A DNA stretch of 26,896 nucleotides. It comes from Cylindrodendrum hubeiense (lineage: Eukaryota > Ascomycota > Sordariomycetes > Hypocreales > Nectriaceae). Each line of letters starts with the position of its first letter. The first letter of the stretch is position 1. Shown here piece by piece: positions 19,847 to 26,896 of the stretch. A program made the translations under genes and the position numbers. The DNA lies in contig JAANBB010000494.1 in the NCBI GenBank assembly GCA_014621425.1, positions 1 to 26,896 of the forward strand, in the 5' to 3' direction. Under the pieces are notes generated by a model that was given only the letters and a program-made list of their open reading frames with translations, was not told the DNA's origin and searched no databases.

Positions 19847-22458
19847 GATGGAGGTGTATGGTGGGGAAGTCGATGGAGACTTAGGGGGCGAAAGACGAGC
19901 GCTCGCAGGGTTCAGCGAGGGAGAAGCTGGCCGCCGAAATCGTTCATCATCGGAGTCGCATCCGCCAGCGTGGTGTGTTGGGTCGGGTTTGGATGCGCTT
20001 GCTCATGCGGTGTCGGACGGTGTCACGACTCAGTCTCGACGGGAGGATAGCAGCGGGTTCGTTCGACGGTCGATGGGTATGGAGGAGGGTGAGGTTCGTG
20101 TGTGGTTCGTGTGTGTATGGAGAGAGGAAAAAGAACCGGGAGAAAGCAGAGCCTGATTAGAAGCGAAGGCGGGCTCCGGGGCGGGCGAGTTAGATGAAGA
20201 AGGCAATGGCGAGGAGGAGCTGGAGCTTAGAGCGTTTCTAGTGACGGAACACGCCTGTTGAGGCGGCCAAAAATGGATGGGAGAGACAAGTAGGTCGAGA
20301 GCCTAGTCGCAGGTGTGGCGGGGGCGGGACAGTGGGACTCGGTGGTGCACGGGTGGGCCGCAGGCACTGGATGGCCCTCGATGGCCCTGTAAAATGGCCT
20401 GGACCGCCAATCGTGGACTGGGCTGCCCCCCCATTGGATTGAAATGCGCCTGTCGAGTCCCCTGAAGCAACCGACGTCCGACGTGCGTACGCACCTACAG
20501 CACCCACCCGCTGGAGGTACCTGCTAACTAAGAGCCCCTGTAATACCTGTATCGGTACCCTGGGCGTCCCAAGTCGTTCACCGCGGCGTGGGATCCATGG
20601 GGGCCACGGGCCAAGGGTGCAACCAGACAACCAAACGGCCGCCTTGCAGGGCTTGCATGGTCAGCGAGCTAAGGTCCAACGTGGAAGCTGCTAGGCCATC
20701 TGCTTGGACGAGTTTTTCAAGTTGCCTGGCGATTCAACGTCACCGGACTACCACTACAAGTATAGAGTACGTACTGCGCTGCGCTTAAATCGTGCTGAAG
20801 AAAAGTCCCTGGGTCGGCGGGTGGGTAAGGTAGTGTTGGTGTTAGTGGCCTCGCGTGTCCGTCGCTGTCCGTCGGTCCCCCATGACGCCCGGGTGGCGGC
20901 GGTGTATCGGACCCCGAGAGGAAGGATAATCACCCCAGATCTACGAACCGAAGAGCGTATTCGCCCAGTGAACACGAGAGAAACCTGCGCATGCAGGGCA
21001 ATTCGTAACTGGGTAAAAGGAAAAAAAAACAGACAGCCATGATGCCCTTTGGTCCGCCAATGTTCCCCTCGCGTCCCCTCTCGCCCCCTCCCACTCTGGC
21101 TCGGTTGCCCCTCATCCAATCTCATCAGGGTCCAATTTACCGCCTGGCCATGTAACCTTGCGGCGACGCCATCTGTCAGGACGTGTGACCTAAAGAAAGG
21201 TTTCCAGGAGCCGGGATAGTCCCTTGCGGAGCGCGCGAACCTGGGCACATGGTACTGTTGTTGGCGTCTTGTGCCGGCTTTCTTGAAACAGGCACCGCCA
21301 ACTGAAATACAGTAGCCTGCCAGGCAGGCGGTAAACCATCGTATAGCATCGCATTCGCATTCATATCCACCACTCCGCGCCGGCCCGCGCATCGCATCAC
21401 TGAGCCGTGCCGGGCCCTTGCGCTTCTCCAGCAGCCTGCCCGACACTGCCAGGTGATGCTCGCATCCTCAGCAGCCTGATTGAGGTTACGTATGGACCAC
21501 GCAAGCAGGGCAACCCTTACGTCTCGACCTCCACGCCGTCCCATCAGCAGATCGCCGCCTGCCGGCGCGGGCCCGCGGGGCCCATCCGATAAAAAGGTAT
21601 CGTCGCTCCGTCATACCGTAATAGGAAGCCTAAGGGAGAAGAAAATTCCCGTCCACTGCACGGCGGGCATCGGCATCACCTGTTGGGACCGATTGTTGGC
21701 GGGATGGTCGCTATGAACGGGTTGTCGGACCACGGGCATCCCGCGTCCAACCGCTTACGGCTTGGCCATTCAGAGCGCCTATGACGATTTGCCCAGTGCC
21801 AAGCCACGGGTCAGCCCAGGTTAGCCCAGGTTTGCCCAGCCTGACTTGACTTATTTTTACCCAAAGTCTCCGCGCCGCACCGCTGTCCGGGAGTTGCAGC
21901 TCCGCCCTCGGGAACCCCATTGGGAGCCTGCAGTTTCCTGTTTCTCGGGTCCGTAAAAAAAGACAAAAAGTAGAAGAAAAAAAACTCCGGCTGGGGCGGT
22001 GATGATAGTAGAATCCGGTTGTTTCCTACCAAACAGCAAACAATTAGCCGAAAGCCATCATAGCGGTAACCAACTTTTCAAGGTTACGGGAACCTTCCGG
22101 GCCGCATTCCCTCTAATCCAATGAAGATCTGGGAACATGATAAGGTAAGATGGCCCGTGAACCTAAAGATAAGGCACGGGATCAAGTATGGTAAGCCAAT
22201 TGATGGAACTGCCCGATTCGACGCCGAGATGATAGATGGCATCTGAGGATACACTTTCGTCCGCCGTAGTAGAGTGGTTGAGTGAGCGGCATGGCTTAGG
22301 TGTGGGTGGGAGAGGGTGCACCGCCACACCAAATCAGCCACACGTGGCTCAACACCACACTAGCCACCTGAGGATTGGAAATTTCCAATTCCACGCGACA
22401 ATCCATCTTCGTCGACGGAGAGCTCGAATTGCGTGCAATCCAACCCACCCCCGACACC
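19847..22458. promoter_or_regulatory. Divergent intergenic region between the ubiquitin protease and uL5m genes
   Basis: This 2.6 kb stretch separates two outward-facing genes. No supported coding sequence was found; the largest frame (20754-21446, minus) begins at a non-ATG codon and resembles no family. The parts nearest each start codon should be promoters and leaders. CCAAT sites close to the uL5m start are listed separately. The rest shows only scattered low-complexity DNA. Confidence 0.45.
22118..22389 (+). promoter_or_regulatory. Three CCAAT pentamers upstream of uL5m
   Basis: CCAAT occurs at 22118-22122, 22196-22200 and 22385-22389, roughly 340, 260 and 70 bp before the start codon and all on the sense strand. 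In fungi the HAP/CBC complex binds CCAAT and regulates many mitochondrial genes (established). A cluster ahead of a mitochondrial ribosomal gene is suggestive, but a pentamer is common by chance and function is unproven. Confidence 0.3.
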
Positions 22459-23669
22459 ATGGCTACTCTTCGAGAAGGCGCTCGCATGGCGAGCGCATTG
22501 GGCCGAAGACAGCTTCCCTTGCGGACTGTTCCTTCGTGCGCCAGCCGATTCGCCTCGACCCAGGCCGACAAGCCCTCTTCCCCCTCAGATGCTCTCGCAG
22601 ATCTCGACGCTGCCTCGTCGTTTACCACCCCGACTCCTGATGCGAAGGAAATTGAGGCTTTCAATTCAGCCGAAAAGAACCAATCGAGAAACAAGCAGCT
22701 ACCTGGTAACCGGTGAGTGGCTGTATTCTTGCTGTTCTGGGGTCGAGATGCAGTCGCTAACAGAACCTTCAACAGCTACCAGTACCACCCTCCCAAGTAC
22801 TACCGCGGTCCTCTCCATCCCGTCCAGATGCCTGCGTCCTCCGACCCAACAGCTCGAGACTTCGTTCCTGGCCCCTTCAGCTTCCCCCGGCTAAAGCACA
22901 CCTACGACAACACCATCGCCCCAGACCTGATGACCCTCACATATACCCATGTGCCCCCCGGCACCGTGGCTCCCGAGTCCAACAAGGGTGTCCTGCGAGA
23001 GTGGGATGAATCGTCGCCGTACCATAAGAACCGTCCTCGCCGAGGCCCCCGTGGTGGTGGTTCCTCCCGTCTAGGAATACTTGAGCGTGATATCGCTTGG
23101 CACAACATCCCCGAGATCGAGGCCGTCACCATCAACTCGTATGCACCCCTAAGTGGCCAGAACAAGGAGTATCTTCACGTTGCACGCGCTGTCGTCCAGG
23201 CTATCAGCGGCGGCTTCCCGGAAGTCACCAAGGTCAAGCACGGTGTAGTGCAGTGGGGTGTCAGGAAGGGCGACAAGGCTGGTGCCAAGGTGACGCTGAA
23301 GGGTGGAGCTGCTTATGACTTTGTCGACAAGCTTGTGACTCTGGTCCTGCCCAAGATCAAGGACTGGGAAGGCATCAATGCTTCAACTGGTGACGATGCA
23401 GGCAACCTGGCGTTTGGCTTGCGCCCGGCGTGGATGGCATTTTTCCCCGAGATCGAGTTCAACTACGATGTGAGTTTTGGCTGTAATTTTGCTCGAAAAC
23501 GAATTGTCATTATACATGGAGAAAACCGACTAATACTTTCTAGATGTACCCTGCGCGGTTGATGCCTGGTTGCGACATCTTTATCAAGACTACTGGAACC
23601 TCGGACAGACAGGCACGTTTGCTTATGCAGGCCCTTGGCTTCCCCTTCTATGGTAAGGCCACCCACTAA
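22459..23669 (+). CDS. mrpl7: Mitochondrial large-subunit ribosomal protein uL5m (Mrpl7 family)
   Basis: A component of the mitochondrial 54S ribosomal subunit, homologous to bacterial L5, which binds 5S or central-protuberance RNA in bacteria. Exons 22459-22712, 22776-23469 and 23544-23669 give 357 residues; introns are 63 and 74 bp with CTAAC/CTAAT branch sites, and the phase-2 join restores Arg-Tyr-Gln-Tyr. The N-terminus (MATLREGARMASALGRRQLP, then RTVPSCASRFAST) is Arg/Ser/Ala-rich with no acid after residue 6, typical of a matrix-targeting presequence. The C-terminal L5 domain is clear: LVTLVLPKIKDWEGI, FGLRPAWMAFFPEIEFNYD, MYPARLMPGCDIFIKTTG, ending near ALGFPF. The start is the first ATG in frame (upstream frame opens only from TTG) and has the ACACCATGG context. 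It converges on fes1. Confidence 0.95.
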
Positions 23670-23944
23670 GCCAGTCACATAATGGGCCCTCTTAGGTGGT
23701 GGACCAAAAAAAAGGAATCATCTCCAAATGGTTGATATGTAGCATAGACCATGTAACAAGATATATGTATCATAAATGGGCATTTCAAAACGAGGGGTTG
23801 CTTGCCCTCCATACAAAACTTTTCCTTTCCCGTGCCTCCCCCCAGCCATCTATACATGTTCCAGATGTGTTTTATACATCAGCAATCGACTCCCCAACTC
23901 CGATCCAATGCGTTCGTTCATCATGCGTATCCATTCACATCCAT

Positions 23945-24607
23945 TTACGCCTTCTTGATCTTGTCGCGGAGCCCATGGACGACCACGTCCACGGCATCCA
24001 TGTCGGTCGCATCAACCTTGCCGGTAGCATGGCCCTTCTTGGTCAGCTCATCGGCGAAGACGTCCATGGAGGGCTGGTAGTTGCGGCAGGCAGAGCTGAG
24101 CGCATACACGGCCTTGCGGCGCACATCCTCGTGTTCGTCCTCGTGGGTGGCGATGTGGACTAGCTGGGGTAGGCCGTGCTCGCCCATGGCCAGCAGGCGC
24201 TCCTGGGTGCGCTCGTTGTTCTGGACGGCGGTACCGATGCACCAGGCGGCCATCTTGCGAATCTCGCGCTCATCGTGTCGCAGCTGCTCGAGCAGGGGCG
24301 TCCACAAGCTGAGATTGGCAATGTTGTTGGCGTTGTCGAGGCCCTCGATGAGCTGCTCGAAGTTGTCAAAGGCGATAATCCTGTCTTCGAGCGAAACGTC
24401 CTCCGAATCGGGGGCAGTGATGATTTCCATGGACGCTTTCATCAAGTCTGCGTCCGAGGGACCGCCCATGATGGCTTCCATGAGCTCGGGAGTCAGGTCG
24501 CTGGTGGGCGGCGCGGCTGTAGATTCGTTCGTAGAGCCGTTTGTAGTGGTGGTGTCGGTGTTTTGGATGCTCCATTTGAGGAGATCGTTGAGGCGCTTGT
24601 CATCCAT
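23945..24607 (-). CDS. fes1: Hsp70 nucleotide exchange factor Fes1
   Basis: Fes1 is the fungal cytosolic exchange factor (HspBP1 family) that releases ADP from Hsp70 and helps send misfolded proteins for ubiquitin-dependent degradation. The gene is intronless and encodes 220 residues, within the usual range. The N-terminus has the family signature LNDLLKWSIQN (residues 6-16), followed by a Thr/Ser-rich linker and DLTPELMEAIMGG. The rest is an armadillo-repeat core, with FDNFEQLIEGLDNANNI, REIRKMAAWCIGTAVQNN and RRKAVYALSSACRNYQPS, and a basic end DKIKKA. The start ATG at 24607 has A at -3; further upstream the frame opens only from TTG. The stop lies 275 bp from the facing uL5m stop. A perfect heat shock element lies about 180-200 bp upstream of the start. 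Confidence 0.96.
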   Translation of the reverse strand: MDDKRLNDLLKWSIQNTDTTTTNGSTNESTAAPPTSDLTPELMEAIMGGPSDADLMKASMEIITAPDSEDVSLEDRIIAFDNFEQLIEGLDNANNIANLSLWTPLLEQLRHDEREIRKMAAWCIGTAVQNNERTQERLLAMGEHGLPQLVHIATHEDEHEDVRRKAVYALSSACRNYQPSMDVFADELTKKGHATGKVDATDMDAVDVVVHGLRDKIKKA

Positions 24608-24788
24608 GGTGAAAGAATTCGTTTGTTGTGATTTGGGAGTAGATATGCGCAATGTTGGGTCTTTGCTAAAATCTTCAGGAATCGAGGATTCAGCGTGAAC
24701 TTAATAATTTTAGAGTCGTCGCGGGGTCAAACTTTTGGACGTCGTCTTGGGAATTTGACGCCCAGCCGTGATGACGGGGATTCGCCCA

Positions 24789-24806
24789 TTCTGGAATCTT
24801 CAAGAA
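24789..24806 (-). promoter_or_regulatory. Perfect four-unit heat shock element upstream of fes1
   Basis: The bases read TTC-tg-GAA-tc-TTC-aa-GAA: four inverted NGAAN-type units at exact 5-bp spacing, the canonical binding site for trimeric Hsf1. It ends 182 bp before the fes1 ATG. FES1 is a known Hsf1 target in budding yeast, so placement and identity agree. The element is near-palindromic and could also act on something to its right, but no gene is recognised there. Confidence 0.8.
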
Positions 24807-26896
24807 GGCTCTAGTCCCAAAGTCTACTAGCGGCTCGCACAAGTCTTGACGAGTGGCCACCTGGAAGATTCGACGCTCCGTGCTCTGACGCCGTCAGGTT
24901 CCCTTGTCGATGCTGGGTTTGCTTCAACGTCACAGTTACGGCAAAAAGCAATCACGAAAAGAATCGCCAAGATGAGGCTATGGAAGGATTGTGGAAGCTG
25001 ATCTGGCATTGCGAGGTGAAGCCAAAATACAACGTGGGAGATTTCATCATAGCTCCCCCCCCGTTCAGAAAAGTGCCCCGCCAAGCATAGTTGCCCCTCA
25101 TCGCTGCTTTTATGCTCCGTATGTTGACTCAAGACAAATGCGAGAGCGAAAAAAAAAAACAACCCGACGCTCTCAGCAGGCTCCGGTGTTCGTTCACAGC
25201 CGCTGACGCGCGTCGGCCACCTCCACAGAGCAGCGTGCAAGAGATAATTATAGCACTTGCCTCTGCCTGGACTGGCCTCTAAGATGGGAGGCAGATGAGT
25301 TCGGGAGCTGCAGCTAAAGGTAGCCGTAACAAGATCCCGCTGGACGATGCAGCCTGGTGGAATTTTTGCATTTGTGGGAGCACGCCGAGGCTGGCGGTTT
25401 CCCAAGTCGTCTGTCACTGGCCACCGGCTGGGTGGATTCCCTGGGCGGGCTGGGCAGGGGATAACAGAGACGAGGTGATGGGACTGGGGTGGCGGAGGCG
25501 GCTCTTTCAAGGGGGGCGGACGGTTTGTTGGGGGACTTCACGAACGGAACTTGAGCCCGTCCCGTAGCCCGGCTCTGGGATCAGCAGTGGAGGCAATGGG
25601 ATGAGAGAGCGATGCTCGCAGACACATTGAGGTCACTGGACACGCACAGGCCGCGGTGTCTTACACAACATCTGGGAGCTGGTATGCGCCTGGTTGGATG
25701 ATACAGTATGTAACTTATGCGGGCAACAGATAAGCGGGCGGTGTTCGGCCACACTGAAGGGTGCAACGATCTGGCTGGGAATAGGAGGCGCGGCGAGCAG
25801 AGGCGAGATAGCAACGCAATCTGGGGCTGAAGAGGGAGGGAGCACCCTCCATGTCATCATCATGGATTCCCGTCGATTGGAATTGAGGATGCCTGCTTGG
25901 CCAGTCGGATGCCATGGCTTGGCTTCACGGGGACTGGGAACGCGGCGAGATCCAAGATCCACACGCGACGCACCTCGCACTTCGGACAGTTGGTCAGGTG
26001 CTCAAGGTAAGCAACATACAATCACGGCCAGCTGCCTTGGGTAAGTTCCGCGTACCGTGCCATGCCATGCCGTGGTTCGAGCGGTCGAGCGTGCCTGGCA
26101 ATGGAGCTGCGTTAGCTGCCTTGGTGGAGTGGGAGTGGGAACTGGTCTGGTCCCAGTCCCAATCTGCCAAGCACCTGGAGATTGACACTGTCTTTTCCAG
26201 CCTCCTCGCCAGCTCGGGGATGAGCCCCGGTAGGTCCGGCGTCCGTCTTCCTGGGGACCCGGCCTGTGTCTAGGCCGTCGGGAAGTCCAGGGGGATGCTG
26301 GAACGCTGTCCGGAAGGCAATCTCATCCCATGTTGGTCGTCGACGTTGACGAGAAGAGAGCGATAGACGAGCACCGAGGCCGTCCTACGTAAGCTTATTA
26401 GGAAAAGCTCTGACCTGGAACTTTGCTACTTCAGTGCTGGTCCGGTCCGCACAGGAACATTGCTGGAGCTGGCGGGAGCCGGGCTGGCTGGCTCGGGAGT
26501 GGGTAAGTTCGGACGCTGGTGCTATGGGTGGGCGATAATCGGTTGCCTGGCACGTAGCTCATGTCTTTCCGTCCCCCTCGCCCCAACGGCAGTACCCCAT
26601 GGCGGAGGATCATCAGGTAGAAGAATAGAAGCCTCGAGGCTCCAGCATCCAAAAGTGCCTTGGCGTGGTTTCACGGGCCCTGGGGCGCTGAGCCCGAGTT
26701 GCTGATGACGACGAGCATGTCGAAGGATGATGGGCTCTGATGATAAAAGAGCGAGGGCGAAGGCGAGGGCGAGACGGTGACGGTGACGGTGACCACGAAC
26801 AATTCGGTGATGCACCACGCAGCTTCCCAGCCCAACCCAGCCCCCGACCACGTCCACCAGCCACTGCCACCACCACGAGCCAATCAGTAAAAGCGG
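24807..26896. other. Right-edge intergenic region without a recognisable gene
   Basis: About 2.1 kb upstream of fes1, up to the window edge. No frame shows family motifs; the largest (24827-25510, minus) is not supported. On the plus strand, good donor sites GTAAGC (26007), GTAAGT (26041) and GTAAGT (26503) occur, and the last 80 bp is C-rich with a CCAAT at about 26879. This is compatible with a spliced leader or promoter of a rightward gene beyond the edge, but no matching exon can be shown. Confidence 0.35.
26751..26793 (+). repeat. Degenerate GCGAGG / ACGGTG hexanucleotide repeat
   Basis: Three to four GAGGGC-type units are followed by three ACGGTG-type units (GGTGAC). It is a purine-rich simple repeat close to the right edge, with no coding frame that I can support. 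Confidence 0.6.

Noticed and set aside
20754..21446. 230-codon minus-strand open frame
   Set aside because: No family motif, the composition looks like random GC-rich DNA, and it overlaps other open frames. Not enough to call a gene.
22375..22458. 28-codon in-frame extension ahead of the uL5m start
   Set aside because: The frame opens from TTG, not ATG. The ATG at 22459 has a good context and begins a typical mitochondrial presequence.
24827..25510. 227-codon minus-strand open frame upstream of fes1
   Set aside because: No domain; the Phe run comes from a poly-A tract in the DNA. The part nearest fes1 is promoter, with the heat shock element just outside this frame.

Overview
The window looks like nuclear chromosomal DNA of a filamentous ascomycete, most likely a sordariomycete and perhaps a member of the Hypocreales. 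The support is GC-rich DNA, single-exon or lightly spliced genes with mostly 44-74 bp introns (GTRNGT donors, CTAAC/CTGAC-type branch sites, YAG acceptors), pyrimidine-rich leaders, and Tom40, Fes1 and uL5m proteins of filamentous-fungal type. The genus cannot be fixed from sequence reading alone.

Five protein-coding genes can be supported, all in the right-hand 60% of the window. (1) Minus strand, 12790-10691: a six-exon 6-phosphofructo-2-kinase / fructose-2,6-bisphosphatase family protein whose bisphosphatase half has lost its catalytic histidine. (2) Plus strand, 14492-15680: Tom40, the mitochondrial outer-membrane import channel, three exons. (3) Minus strand, 19846-16777: a 929-residue ubiquitin-specific protease (peptidase C19) with a CYLD-like cysteine box, an acidic EESKL repeat linker and a C-terminal CaaX sequence. 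(4) Plus strand, 22459-23669: mitochondrial ribosomal protein uL5m (Mrpl7 family), three exons. (5) Minus strand, 24607-23945: intronless Fes1, the Hsp70 nucleotide exchange factor, with a perfect four-unit heat shock element upstream.

The layout is divergent and convergent pairs: PFK-2 and tom40 diverge from a 1.7 kb intergenic region, tom40 and the protease converge, the protease and uL5m diverge across 2.6 kb, and uL5m and fes1 converge 275 bp apart. There is no operon. Two genes serve mitochondrial biogenesis (Tom40, uL5m), two serve protein quality control (Fes1, the deubiquitinase) and one sets the fructose-2,6-bisphosphate signal for glycolysis. Any joint regulation is inference.

The left 10.6 kb holds no gene I can recognise on either strand. 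It has short tandem repeats, a G-quadruplex motif and strong local strand asymmetry: the first ~1.9 kb is G-rich on the plus strand, as expected for the pyrimidine-rich promoter or leader of a leftward gene beyond the left edge. The last 2 kb on the right is likewise without a recognisable gene. I saw no tRNA, rRNA, CRISPR array, transposase or transposon terminal repeats. All splice junctions are read by eye from consensus sites, frame continuity and family conservation, and none has transcript support.
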